From: Corylus avellana
Lineage: Eukaryota > Streptophyta > Magnoliopsida > Fagales > Betulaceae
DNA: 64,000 nt
Assembly: GCF_901000735.1 (NCBI RefSeq)
Contig: NC_081542.1
Location: 13,229,180 to 13,293,179, forward strand
Direction: 5' to 3'
Position numbers and translations under genes: made by a program
Notes under the pieces: generated by a model
What the model saw: the letters and a program-made list of their open reading frames with translations, nothing else
The model's database searches: none
Told to the model about the DNA's origin: nothing
Shown: positions 45,301 through 60,300 of the stretch, piece after piece
How positions within the stretch are numbered: the stretch's first letter is position 1
Layout: each line of letters opens with the position of its first letter

Positions 45301-48300
45301 AAATAATATTTGTTTTCCCTTTTAATTCTTTTTTTTTTTTTTTTTTTTTTTAAAACTTTGCCCCCTCCTTCAATATAAAAAAACCTAAAATACCCAATTC
45401 ATTTAGTTTCCCTCTATATTCTAGTTCGCTTCTAATTAAAAACTCAATTGGATTTAGGACTTTAATTGAATATGTGAATAAAAAAGTTAAATGGTTTAGG
45501 TTCTTTGAGTAGCTTCTAACTAACAATTAGTTTTTTGAATAGTTATTTTGACATCATTTAGGTTTATAATATTTGTTTTGACATCACAAATTAGATAGTT
45601 TAATCATTTATGATTGCACCATTGTTTGACTCGACTCTTAGCATTTCTCTTCTTGTTTTTTTTTGATAAGTAATGATGATATATAAAAAGAGCGCAGAGG
45701 GGCGCAACCCATATACACGGGAAGTATAAGCCGAGAGCGCCTAGGAGGGGGAGAAATGAAAAAGAAAATCAGAGAAACTAATCACTAAAGGAGCTAGCCA
45801 AGCGGCCGTCCAAGAGTAAAGAGTAAAGAAGAAGAAATGAGTCAATTCCTCTATGGTCCTAGTGGAATTTTCAAAATCTCTAGCATTTCTTTCATTCCAA
45901 ATACACCACATAAGACACATAGGGATCATCTTCCACACAACCGCGCTTCGAGAACGTCCTCCCGACCACCAGCTAGCAAACAAGGCCCTCACCCTGCAAG
46001 GCATGACCCAATGCAACCCAAATCACTGAAAAATCATATGCCAAAGAGCACTTGCGAGCTCACAATGGAGGAGAAGGTGATCGACTAACTCTCCGGTCTT
46101 CTTGCACATATAACACCACTCCACAACCACTATGTTCCTCTTACGCAGCGTATCATGAGTCAAAATTTTGCCCAAGGCCGCAGTCCATCCGAAAAAAGCC
46201 ACCTGCCGAGGCGCCTTAGTACACCAGATGCTCTTCCAAGGAAACTCCTCTTGATTAGAAATGGACAAGGCCTTATAGAACAACTTAACCTCGAACTTGC
46301 CCTTCTTGGACGAAGACCAGCAAATATGGTCTACACTGCCTAGGGAGACCTTGCAAGAATACAATCGATCAAAAAAAGGAGAAATCAAATCCATCTCCCA
46401 ATCTTGGACCGACAGTACGAAAATGACATTCCACTCAACAACCCCATTCCTCCCAATAAAATTATCCTTCACCCAAGCTTCTTTGTGTCTGACGATACTG
46501 TATAAGGACGGGAAGGCTTGCTTCAAAGAGTTGTCCCCACACCAAATATTATGCCAGAATCGGACTTTCGAACCCTCCCCCACCTCAAAACGAATACCTT
46601 TGGCAAAGAAATTCCACCCTTTACGAATATGCTTCCATAGACCCACACCATGAGAGCCCGAAACCTCCTTCGTGCACCACCCACCTTCTTGATCTTCATA
46701 CTTAGCTTTGATCAAATTACACCAAAGAGCCCCGTTCTCATTTGCGTATCTCTAAAGCCATTTCCTCAAAAGAGCTTGGTTAAACTGGTGCAACTTCCGA
46801 ATGCCAAGACCACCTTAACGAAAAGGGCTGCAAACTTGGTTCCAATTTACAAGATGCAACTTGGGCTCATCCCCCATTCCTCCCCACAAGAAATCTCTTT
46901 GGACTTTCTCGATCCTTTTAGCTACACTTACAGGAATCGGAAACAAAGACAAAAAGTAAGTCGGAAGATTAGCCAAAGTGCTCTTAATGAGAGTTAAGCG
47001 ACCTCCTTTAGAAAGATACATTCTCTTCCAACCTGCCATTTGACGCTCCATCTTTTCAATCACTTCATTCCACATAGCCGTATCCTTGTGGGGATTGTTA
47101 GGAAAAATAGTTCAGGCTCAAAGGTACTTTTTTTCTTATACCCTATAAATCGTGTTTAATTTATTTTGCTGGTTTTTTGTTTTTTAATTCTAAGCTATTT
47201 TGCTATTTTTTATATTATTATGTATTTGTGATGCCGTGAGATTAGATGTAATACTTCTATGCTTTTATTTTATACAAACATACATATAAAGAGATTATGT
47301 GTATTTATATACTTTTGTATTTATACGAGTCCGCCCATTTCCCCCCCAAAAAAAAAAATTCCGTCCCCCCATACCTCAAATCCTAGTTCCGCCCCTGGGT
47401 GTAGTTGCTTGCTGGCTTGCATCCTCTACTCTACAATTGATTATTTACATACTAAATTCAAAAAATATCATGTTCTGCCCCATTAGTAAAAAAAGGGGTT
47501 TTATATTGATGAGAAAACAAAGTGATCGATAATTTTTTTTTTGAAAAGTAATCAAGATATCATTAAAAGCAAAAAGTGCATCTAGGCACACAAGAGAAAC
47601 ATCTAGCTAGAAGGAGGAAAAAGAACAAGAAATCATGAAAACTATGCACCAAAGGAGATACAAATGTAATTGTCCAAAAATAAAGAGAATTGAAGAAAAG
47701 AGACTTAAGCTCTTCCAATGTTCTCTTGCGATCTTCAAAACTTCTATCATTTCTTTCTCACCACAAACACCACAAAAGTCAAAAAGGCACCATTTTTGAC
47801 ACAATAGCACTCCGATTGCTACCAATAGTCCACCAACAAGCAAACTAGTCAACTACTTGTCTAGGCTTATCCCAAGACAGCTCAAAGCAACTGAAAAAAA
47901 AAAAAAAAAAAAATCCGTAAGGCACAAGCAACCTCGCAATAGAGAAGAAGATGGTCCATGGACTCCCCATTCCTCTTTTGCGTACAGTACCTATCGACCA
48001 CAATGATATGCCGCTTCCTTAGATTGTTCATGGTAAGGATCTTTCCTAGAGCCGATGACCAAGCAAAAAAAGCTGGCCTCCAAGGGACCTTAGTCTGCCA
48101 AATATTTTTCGAAGGAAAAAGAATGTCATCATTACAAACTAGGACACTGTAGAAGGATTTCACATTGAACTATCCTCTTTTGGATGCAGCTCACCAAAGC
48201 TTGTTTTCACCTTCCTGTCTCAGTCTAACTAAAGACAACAAATTGAAGAATGAGGCAAAGACATTCATCTCTCAATCATGAGTGGTTCTAGCAAAGGTTA

Positions 48301-51300
48301 TCTTGAGGTGCTAGAGATGCTTCTTGTAGGATTGCTTTACAGAACCAGTCTCCAAGTTATCATGTGGGAACCTATTTCTGCTCTATCTTTGATTCTTTTG
48401 AGGCCTGAACAACGAGGCATGTACCCATTGGCATGTTGGGATGTACTTTACAAATATTTGAAGTCATGATGTGGTTCTTTATGATCAACTCTGTTATTTA
48501 AAGTAAAATAGACAAGGTAAAGAGATAGAGAGAGTTGAAGTTTGACTCATATCAGATTTTAAGCTAAATCATTGGAGCCTGCGTATTTCTGGATATGCCT
48601 GTGGGTAATGTGCTTAGGTGGTCTTTTTTTTAATGTATGGAATAAAAGGAGAACTGTCACTTAGATGCCTGAGGTGCCCTCATAGCAAGGTATCTATTTC
48701 AGATGATGGATGGCAAAATTGTTAAGAGCTCCTTTTTTTGGTGGAAATTTGGCTACTACGGTGAATGTCATTCTGAATGAGGTGAAATCTGGCTATTGGC
48801 CATCCAAATGTTTGCCTTGCAGGAATATAGTTCAGTTCCAACTTACTATCTGTGCAGCCATCCAAACAAGTCCTATACAATATGCAATTAAAAGCCTTCC
48901 AATATATGGTTAAAATTATCTCGTCTTTTGATATACGTGTGTGTGTGTGTGTATGTGTTTATGTTATTTTCTTTGTCCTTTTTTTTTTTTTTGTTGCATT
49001 TTTCTCTTTGTTGTTCATGTTTGTTTCTTTTTTACCTATTTCTTTCCCCTGATGCAGCTATCTTGTGTTAAATGTGATCTGGAGGAAATGGATTATATTA
49101 TGTCCACGGGAGAAAGTAGCTTGACTGAGCAACTTCTTCCCTCGAAGCATTCATTTTTCATTCGTGAATCAAGGTAATAGTCTTGGAAAATTTAAATCTA
49201 GTTAACATCAAGCCATCTCTTTGCATTGATTTGTAATTGTCTAGTTCTCACAAGATAATCGTTACAAAATAAAAACTGTCTGCTGAATCTAATTCACAGT
49301 CTGAGCTCTGATGTGTTTGACCTTTTGTCTGCCATTAGGTTTGTTCTTTTATTCCTACTCTAGCAGCTAGCTGATTTGATATAGAAACTTTATCATAACT
49401 TCCCACTGTGCGGACATTGCTCAGTTGCTATGGAGTTATGGTTCTTCATCTTTGTGGTATTTGGTGTAAAATGGGTCCTGCCTAAGTCAGTGTTTGCTTT
49501 GCTTCGATGTTGGTGAAGGAAACCTAATTAACAGGAAAAAAGTTTGGAATGCGGTGGCTTTGTGTCTCATGTGGACTGTATGGAGGGAAAGAAATGGGCA
49601 GACTATTCTTAAGGGGTAGCTCAATTGGCTAGGGAGCACACCTTAGAAGCAGAGGTCACTAATTCGAATTTTCTCCTCTTCCTCTCCTTCTCCTCATGGC
49701 CAATTACTTATAAAAAAAAAAAAAAAGAAAGAAAAAAAGGGCAGACTATTGAGGGCAGGAGCTTGCACTTGATAAGTCTGGTTTGGTCGGTTCCCTATCT
49801 TTTGGATGTTGTTAGATGGAAGAAGTCTGTCAACTATACTGGATATTTTGGATTCACTGTATTTTTAAATTGTTTTTGAGAGAATACTTTCCTATACAGC
49901 CTGTATACCTCGTTTTACTCCCTCTGAATTTTCACTAAATTATATTTACTTATCAAGAAAAGAACTGCCCCCTGTGCTGCCTCAACATCAAATCTACCAT
50001 TTGGTACTTGTTTTAGGGATGTTGCATGTAAGAATGTGAAAATTGTGCCCCTTTTTTGACAATCTAAGCCTCTGAGGGCTGCTCTTGGAATTTGTCTGTG
50101 AAGAGGAGCTAGGGGAAGCTGTCCTTCACCATCATGACTAACTTCTTTGCCATCCCATCTTTTTAGGAGGCGTGGGGAAGAAATTTCCTTGCCTAGGTCC
50201 CTGAAAATTGAAGGAAGTTTCAGAGCAGGCTCCCGGAAGTTAAATGTTAAATTTGGTCCCTCTGATAATCCTATCTGGAATATTTCAAAGAAGGAAGTTT
50301 TCATGAGTTCTGATACTTGGGATCGACTTACACAGAAAAATCCTATTGTGGATTGGTGGCTGATTGTTTGGTTCCCTTTAGCAATTCCAAAACAGGCCTT
50401 TGTTTTGTAGTTGGTGATGAAGAACAGTTTATCCACTGGCGATCGTTTAGCTAAGTGGTGTTTCAAAGGGAATGTATCTTGTTTGTTTTGTCAAAATGGT
50501 GTGGGAGCCGGGATCATTTATTTTTTGAATACAGCTTCAGCTCCCCCACATGGAGGAATGTGATATATCGATGCAATGTAGTTAACCCTCCTGTTATATG
50601 GGATGATGTTGTAAGGTTAGGGTGTGAGCAGTTGGAAGCAGAAGAGCTTGCATGATAACCTATGTAGACTAGTTTTAAGCTCCTCGATCTATCTAGAGGA
50701 ATAGGAATGAGATAAGGCATGGTTCAGTTCCTAAAACTGAAGAGCAGATCTTGAAGATCATCATTTGGGAGGTGAGAACCAGGATCTTGGGCAAGAGTAG
50801 ATTTCAGAGAGATGAGGAAAATGTTATGCCATGCTGTAACTGGAATATTACGGAGAAGTTACTGGTTTAGATGTGGAGTTGAGGGTTTCTGCAGAATTTT
50901 GCTTGTTCTGCAGGTCTCGTATATGTTGTGCTTTCTGGTTTTGCAGAGTGGAGTTTTCTACTTTTCTCTTTAGTTGAGTTGCTTTCTTGGTGGTTTTGTG
51001 TGTAATTTGGTTTTGTTTGGGGATGTAAAGAGACTGGTCTGTAGTCTCTGTGTTTGAGTCTGGCTGTTATGCTGGTTGTTTGTAATTGGTAATCGAAAAA
51101 ATGCTTATTCATAAAAAAAAGAAGTTGTAAGAGTTTCATTGATGAGAGATTGCAAAAGAAGTCCATGAAATCGATCAGGTCACCTCTTTTCCAGTTCCCT
51201 CAATGTTGATCAAGTGCTGCATAGATAATTCAGGGAAACTTAATTAGCCTTCTCAATTTTATGTTAATTGTTTCTCAAATTTTGCATTAATGAGAAAGCT

Positions 51301-54300
51301 TTCCTGGTGCATAAATAAGAATTTGACTAGCTTTACTCTTTAAAAGTTCAAATCCGTTTTTCATGAGGTCTATAGATCTAATATTCATAGATATAGTATT
51401 GGATACCTAAGACCAACCAATGCTTTGTAAAGTTTGTGCCAAACGTTGAAAGAACTTGTTCCATAGATGGAAACTTACTGCTATATATCTGGATCATTTT
51501 GTTTTTCTAACAAGATTTTTTTTTCTGCTTATTTGTGCTGATGTATTGCATTTCCATCATTTATCATGTTGAAAAGTTCTTTTTTTTTAGATTCAATGTC
51601 AGTTTGCTGAATGAGGGCCTTCTTCTGTTACTCTCTGTTGGGGAATATCTTAATTGCATACAAGGATCTGATGCTTTCAAGCTTACATGATTGTTTCAAA
51701 AATGTGCAGATCTGGTGTAAAGCATACCAATGTTTTATTGAGGGGAGCAGTGTTCCGGACATTTAGTATCAACTTTTTCACGTATGGTTTCCCGGTATAT
51801 ATTCCTGAACAATGTGAACTGAACTGCTTTCTAAACTTAGTCTTTGTTTCTCCTAACTAGATGAAATTTATGATGCCTAATGAGCATGGCACTAGATGCT
51901 GACTTTATCCATACATGTAATTAGTTTTGAATAAATAATAATGCAGTTGTGAGTCCTGTTCCAGGAAGCCGACACTTAGATATTTGCTATGTCTTTAGTT
52001 TGAAACACAATGTAGATATTCCACTTGTGCTAGTCAGCTTTTAGTTTTACCTTTTCTATCTAATAAGCAGGACATGAATATGCTACTATTTCTCATGGTA
52101 GAAATAGTTGTAGTTACAAACACAATGTAGACATCTGTATGTAGGGAGAGACAAAAAAGTCTGCTTATGCAATGGAGAGAAAATATCTACAAACGTTTTC
52201 TTGGGAATGCGCATTGACCCATTCTATCTTGATAGAGATATTTTATATTCTCCTGAATCGAATTGGTTTCTTGTTTCACAATTATTTTATGATTTTGTGT
52301 TGATATTATTTTCTTTAAATGCTTTAATTACTTGAATCTGAATCCTTGTGGGTCTGTATTTGGTCGCTTCCTATTGAATGGGATGAGTACTGTACTGTTT
52401 TGGGCCCAAAGCTGCCAATAAGTTCTAGCTATCAGTGCCTCCTCCAGCTGTAAAGACAGGGTGGAGCATGAGGTTGTTAGTTCAAAACCCACCTAGTGTT
52501 TATGTAACTCACCAATAAAAAAATGTTTTGGACCCAAAGCTGCCAGCACCCAACCGCTACCATCTATACTAATAGGTGGGGAAGTACATAACTTTCTTTC
52601 ATTGTTTATGCTCTCACTTCAAGGTGCATGGTCAGCTTATTAAGTTCTACAAGCATTTGCATCTAGTTATATCAAATGGTTTATATATAAACTTGCTGTG
52701 GTAATTTTGGCAGGTCTCCTTGTTTGCTCTTTCCTTCTGGAGTTTCCATTTTGCCAGTTTATGTGCATTTGGATTACTTGCATATGTTGGCTACATCGTA
52801 TATGGCTTCCCCTCCTTATTCCGTTTGCACCGGTTGAATGGGCTGCTTCTTGTCTTCATTCTCTTGTGGGCTGTTAGCACATACATTTTCAATGTAGCAT
52901 TCGCTTTCTTGAATCGGAAACTTGGAAAGGTAGTCCTCTCTTTTGGAATGAATTTTTCTGTTTATTATTCTATGATAGTATCAAATAGTAAAGTTATTGC
53001 TGGAATGCATATACAGGACATGGAAATTTGGGAGATGGTTGGGTTGTGGCACTATCCAATACCTGGGTTCTATCTGCTTGCACAATTTTGTCTTGGAATT
53101 TTAGTTGCCTTGGGTAATCTAGTTAACAATTCCGTTTTCCTTTGCTTGTCTGATGAACATGGGCAATCTTCAGATGAGAACTCTACAGTTGAAGGTAATT
53201 AAATCCAATGTTGTCAAGAAGGTTTGTAATGCAGCATGTGTTTTGCAAACTTGTGGGAAGGTTTGAAGTGTAGCATGTGTGTCTCTGGTTTATAGTGTAG
53301 TCTGTATTTCTTTGTAAGATATGAAAGTTTTGTGGTTGCTTCAAATATAATAAAATTCTTATTAAAATAAAAGGGAAATAAAAAATCAAATACAATAACA
53401 ATGACACTGGTTAACTGAATCATTAATATTTTTTGATAAGTAACTGAATGATTAATAGTCCCGCTTGCTTCACTGTGTTTTTTTTTTTTTGTGTGTGTGT
53501 GTGTGTGTTAAATTAAATACTTAAAAAAAAGAAGAAAAAAGATTGATACATTTGTTTCCTTTTTGTTTGTTAGCTTGATACATCTCTAAATATTTTCCTA
53601 ATAATTTGGGGTTGGATACGCAAATCTTGTTTTTCCATCATCTCTCTAAGGTCATATCAAACACATGGCCGGTCCATTGAGTTTTCCTAGACCATCTCAA
53701 TCCGTATCTGTTTTGGTCTGCCTTGTCCTTTCACAGCTTTCAACTTCAACCATATCAGTCTTTGTAGGTGAAGTCTTTGGCTTCTCGTTGTGTGATGTTG
53801 CTCCACATGTTTTGCTGTATTGATATACAGATCCACTCATTGGTTTCTCATTTTGTTACTTATGGTGTCAATTTTGTGAGTTTTGTTTTTCAGGACTTGT
53901 AAGATCAGATTTGTACCCATATGTATTGAATTTTTACTCACCTTTTCTTTGGCATCTTTGCTTAAATAATGTTAAATCGCCATTCATCCAAAATGCTTAA
54001 GCTAATAGGAAATGAAGAATTTAATCATTTAGTTAATATTATAATATTCTTCCGCACGTGTGAGCTCAAACTTCCCCTCAATAAGTGAGGCCCAACACAT
54101 AAAATATTTAACTGAAATTGGGATAAATTGTAGAGCGAGGGTTCGAACTTAAGACTTTGGCTTTGATACCATGTTAAATCATTACTCATCCCAAAAGCTT
54201 AAGCTAATAGGAAATGGTAAATTTAATCATTTTATTAATTTTCTAACATATACCGTGGTAGTAGATGCAAATCTATGTACCGTTTTTGTTCTATACATTT

Positions 54301-57300
54301 TCAAGAGTATATCTCCCCGAATTATTAGGCTTTCTTTTAAAGATGTCATTGTTAATAACCAAAGCTTATTATGTTGCCCGACATGACAAGCATTTGCAGA
54401 TTTTAATCTTGCAACCTTTCCCATGGTAGCTTTTTAGAGCTTATATGAAACCATGGAGAAGATAATTTATGTGATGCTGATGTCATTCTGATGATAAATT
54501 TTAGTTGTCTTGCTGCTGTGTTGTTTGATTTCTCATGGTTCCTGACTTATTTGTAAAGAGGTACTTCAGTTCTCCAGATTTTGTATTATGGCATCCCATT
54601 TTTTTCTTTCTGGAATGTTTCAATTCTGTATTCTTAATCCAGTTTTGCTTAGACTTGATACACTGATATTCTGTATTTGGAATATACTTACACTTCCATC
54701 TATCTGATTTTGTCTTCACATTCTTTAATCGCAGTAGAGGAAGAGACGAAGGTATTGATTGTTGCCACAATTGCGTGGGGACTGCGCAAATGCTCTCGGC
54801 CTATAATGCTGTCACTGATATTCCTCATTGCCATGAAACCTGGTTTCATCCATGCTGTATATAGTATGTTTTCTCAACTCATTCTTAATTTTTTTTTAAT
54901 AAGTAATCAGTTTATATTATTCATGAAATTGAATTATTGCATAATGCCTTTTGTTTGTCAATCTTAACTGCATAAAAGTGGATTGATATGGCATGTGTTT
55001 GTGGTTGTGGCAGTTTGCTGATATGTGTTATGTTCGATCTGTTTTTCAGTGATATTCTTTCTGATATATCTTTTGAGCCACAACAGCAGCAGAAATATAC
55101 GCCAGTCTCTGATTCTTTTATGTGAGGCTCACTTTGCACTATTGTACATTCTTCAGATTGATTTGGTTTCTAATAGTTTGGAGCGAAAAGGCTCTTTTAG
55201 TATGGAAGTTCTATCGCAGTTAGGTACGCATTTGTTTTAACTGGTTCATTTTGAGTTGTTATCTTTCAAGTGGACATGGTTGTGGTCAATTATTTTCTGT
55301 ATTGGTGTTTTAGTTATGGTACTGTTATGTCAAATTTCAGTATTGGAACAAAAACAAAAATTAAGCATTCCATTTTTATGTGAATTGATGCAGGTCTGCT
55401 TGAATATGACAGTTCCTGGGATTTCTTGGAAGTAGCTTTGCTTGCTTGCTTCTGTGCAATCCATAACCATGGTTTTGAGATGCTATTTTCATTCTCAGCA
55501 ATTGTGCAGCACACCCCAAGCCTCCCTATTGGATTTAGCATCTTGAAAGCTGGTCTGAACAAATCGGTTCTGTTGTCAGTTTATTCCTCAACTACAAAAT
55601 ACAGCCAATATAACCCTTCTTATGGTACAATTTTTTTCTTGGCTTAATCTTTTGTGGAATAAGTTTCCAATATAGATACTCTTAGATGTTTTTAGTGATA
55701 TACTGTTCACATACTTATTTGATAATTGCATGCTTTTGGATGCGTCAATGGATTATGGTGATAATCTAGATAAAACTTTGATGAACCAGAGTCGGATCCA
55801 ATTAGCCTTATCCAAACTATTTGTTGTTGGGTGTATGAATTAAAGTACGATCAATCACTTTTTGAGATCATTTCAGGGACAGCTCTCAGCCTGATGTCAA
55901 CCTTCTATGAGATTGCAGATTCAAATTCTTGGATGAGATTATAGGAAAACTATGATCAGTTGCATATTCTATGTAGTTTTAAAAGACAGCAATATCTAAA
56001 TCCAGTTTATGTGGACTGCTGGGTCTAGGAAATTTTTAATATGACTGCTAGTACTATTGCTGTCACTTCTGTTTTCAGTGTTATGCACTCATATGTTATG
56101 TCTTTTTTCCAGAAAGAAGGATAGCATCATTCCTCAGTGCAATTGGGCAGAAATTTCTATCTATGTATAGATCATGTGGAACCTACATTGCTTTCATAAC
56201 TATTCTCCTCACGGTGTACCTGGTGAGACCCAATCACATATCATTTGGGTACATATTCCTTCTCCTTGTTTGGATAATTGGAAGACAACTTGTTGAGAGT
56301 ACAAAAAGGCAGCTCTGGTTTCCATTAAAAGCATATTCAATCATGGTGTTTATCTTTATCTATAGCTTGAGCAGTTTCGCCAGATTTGAGATGTGGCTGT
56401 CCAGGTTGATAGATCTCTATTTTTATTTGGGCTATAACCCGGAAGCTTCATCGTTGGAAAATGTTTGGGAATCTCTGGCAGTCTTGATTGTGATGCAACT
56501 TTATAGCTATGAAAGGAGGCAGAGTAAGTATAACAGGTCAGATGATTCGAATCGACTGGACTCTGGAGCACTTGGGTTTTTCAAACGCACTCTTATTTGG
56601 CATAGCCAGAAGATCATGTTTATTGCTTTGTTCTATGCATCTTTATCCCCAATTAGTGTACTTGGTTTTCTGTATCTACTTGGCCTTGTCATCTGTTCAA
56701 CTTTACCTAAACATTCCCGGGTCCCATCCAAATTATTCTTAGTTTACACTGGATTTCTAGTGACAGCTGAATATCTCTTTCAGATGTGGGGTGAACAGGG
56801 AGGGATGTTTCCTGGACAGAAACACTCCAATCTATCCCTTTTTTTAGGTTTCTCTGTATTTAAGCAGGGCTTTTGGGGAATAGAATCAGGCTTGAGGGGA
56901 AAAGTTCTGGTGATTGCTGCATGTACTCTTCAGTACAATGTCTTCCATTGGTGGGAGAAAATGCCAAGTCTTATTCTAAACAAAGGGCAGTGGGAAGAGC
57001 CTTGTCCCTTGTTTGTTTCAGAAGAGGATGTCTCAGTTGGTGTTACCCTTTCTAATGAGGACAATAACCAATTGTCAGATTCTGGCGCACTGTCTGTAAA
57101 ACAAGAGGGGGTGAAAAGCAACTCACAGCCATATTTCACCTCTGGTCTGTCTCAAGCATCTCATCCCGTATCCTCTAAAGCAGCAGGCTCTGAGGGTGCA
57201 AGTGCTAGTAAATATTCATTTGGCTATATCTGGGGAAGCACCAGGGAGAGTCATAAGTGGGACAAGAAGAGGATTCTTGCATTGAGAAAGGAGAGATTTG

Positions 57301-60300
57301 AAACACAGAGGACTCTTTTGAAAATATATTTGAAGTTTTGGATGGAGAATTTGTTTAATCTCTTTGGTCTTGAGATAAATATGATTGCCTTGCTTCTTGC
57401 CAGCTTTGCTTTGTTGAACGCCATCTCTATGCTATATATTGCACTGCTTGCTGCTTGCATCCTTCTGGATCGGCACATTATTCGTAAATTGTGGCCCGTG
57501 TTAGTGTTCTTGTTTGCTTCTATTCTTATTCTTGAGTACTTTGCCATCTGGAAGAACATGTGGCCTTTGAACCAACATAGTCCAAGTGAGACTGATGTAC
57601 AATGCCATGACTGCTGGAGAAGCTCGACTCTAAATTTCCAGTATTGCAAGAACTGTTGGTTGGGTATTACTTTCTTGGCATGTTATAATTGCTGATTAGT
57701 TGGCTATTTATCTTATTTGTGTATCCATGAAATATGCTGGTATAATGAATAAATTTTATCTTCTGAGAACGCTTAAATGTTCAGATGCTCTAGCTATTCA
57801 GTCTCTGGCTAACTTTTAATCTTCTTGCTGTCTGTAAGAATAGTGTTTCTTCTTTTTTTGTACCTTTTTCTGCATCTGAAAGAAATGCGTTAGAGATGTT
57901 TGATATGGACTTTGAAGAGCTTTTATAGTTTTTTCTTCCATCAAACTGCAACCATTTTATTGGTTCCTTCAATTTGGCTGAAGTCTTGGACCATGTCCTG
58001 AGCCATACCAAATGATTTTTTGATGATTTTAAATTTATTTGTTTTCCATTTTCATCTCTTGTTCTCTATGCAGTTTAAGCCATTAATCTTTATCCGTTAA
58101 CATTTTCTGCAGGACTTATTGTTGATGATCCTCGAATGCTTATCAGCTACTTTGTTGTCTTCATGCTTGCTTGTTTCAAACTTCGTGCTGATCGCTTGTC
58201 CAGTTTCTCAGGGTCATCGACATCTCGCCAGATGATATCTCAACGTAAAAACGCATTTGTTTGGAGAGATCTATCTTTTGAAACTAAAAGCATGTGGACA
58301 TTTCTTGACTACCTGAGGCTTTACTGCTATTGTCATCTATTGGATCTTGTGCTTGCATTGATATTGATTACTGGAACCCTCGAGTATGACATTCTGCACC
58401 TTGGTTATCTTGCTTTCGCACTGATTTTCTTTCGAATGAGACTTGAAATACTGAAGAAGAAGAACAAGATATTCAAGTTCTTGCGCATATACAACCTTGT
58501 TCTTATTGTTCTTTCTCTTGCGTATCAATCTCCTTTTGTGGGAGAATTTTGTCCTGGGAATTGTGAGACAGTGGATTACATTTATGAAATGATTGGATTT
58601 TATAAATATGATTATGGATTCCGGATTACTGCAAGATCTGCCCTAGTTGAAATTATCATATTTATGCTTGTGGCACTTCAGTCATATATGTTTTCCTCCC
58701 AAGAGTTTGATTACGTGTCTCGATATCTTGAAGCAGAGCAAATTGGTGCCATTGTGCATGAGCAAGAAAAGAAAGCTGCATGGAAAACTGCTCAGTTACA
58801 GCATATTCGTGAATCTGAAGAGAAGAAACACCAGCGTAACTTGCAAGTGGAGAAGATGAAATCTGAGATGCTCAACTTGCAAATCCAGCTTCACAGCGTG
58901 GGGTCAACTGCCAATTGCAACGTCACTTCTCCTTGCAGTGAAGGCCTAAGGAGAAGGAGTACTTCTATTACTTCAAATAATGAAGCTGGGACCCCTGATA
59001 AGGAACTAATTCTCGGGAAACAAGAACAGATTATCAGAGAGGAGTCATTATTCCCTTTTGAATTGCATGAATCTGCTCCTAGTATGACTGCAGAAAGTCC
59101 ATCAGCAGCTGAGTCTACAAAGCATTCAGTGGGATCTCTTCATTGTGAGATCACTGAAGTTGAATTGGATGTTTCTGATAGTGCATTTTTTGATTTAGAC
59201 AAGAAAGAGAAAGACAAAAGCCAAGCAAAGGAAAACCTATTAACATCGGCAGTACAGATGATAGGTGATGGTGTTTCCCAAGTACAATCTATTGGAAATC
59301 AGGCAGTCAACAACCTTGCAAGTTTCTTGAACATAGAACAAGAAGATTCAGGTATGAAAGAGAACATGTTTGCAGAGAATGGAGTATACGATGAGATGGA
59401 GAGCCAAAAAATGGGGTACTTGTGTATGGAATCTATGGATCGCTCATCTTCTCTGCAGTCTGATCAAAGTTTTGATGCTGCAAGTCTGCAGTTAGGAAGG
59501 ATCTTTCGTCACATATGGTCCCAAATGAGATCCAACAATGATGTTGTGTGTTATTGTTGCTTTGTTCTTGTCTTCTTGTGGAACTTCAGTTTGCTTTCTA
59601 TGGTGTATCTTGCAGCTCTATTCTTGTATGCTCTATGTGTAAGTACCGGCCCAAGTTACATCTTCTGGGTTATCATGCTAATCTACACAGAAGTTTATAT
59701 TTTGCTTCAGTATCTGTACCAAATTATCATCCAGCACTGTCGGTTAAGTATTGACTCAGACCTACTTCGTGAGTTGGGATTCCCTGCTCATAAAATCAGG
59801 TCGTCGTTTGTTGTCAGTTCTTTGCCTTTTTTTCTTGTCTACTTATTTACCCTCATACAGAGCTCTATAACTGCAAAAGATGGTGAATTGATGTCTTCTA
59901 CAGACTTCAATTTCTTTAAGAAGAATGCTCTCTATAGAAAAGAGGATCTTGGGAATTATAGCTCGCAAGAGAGCACATTGGGGCTGCTACAGCTGATTGC
60001 AAATACAGTAAAATTGATAATCAGAAGCTTTTTTAGGTTCTGGAAAGCATTGACACAGGGAGCAGAATCTCCTCCTTACTTGGTCCAGGTGTCTATGGAT
60101 GTCAAATCCTGGCCGGAGGATGGGATTCAACCAGAGAGGATTGAGTCTGGAATAAACCAATTGCTAAGAATTGTCCATAATGAAAGATGCAGAGAAAAAA
60201 ACCCTAACCTCTGCCCTTTTGCTAGTAGGGTTCATGTTCAAAGCATTGAAAAAAGCCAAGAAACCCCAAATATGGCGTTGCTTGTTTTTGAGGTTGTATA

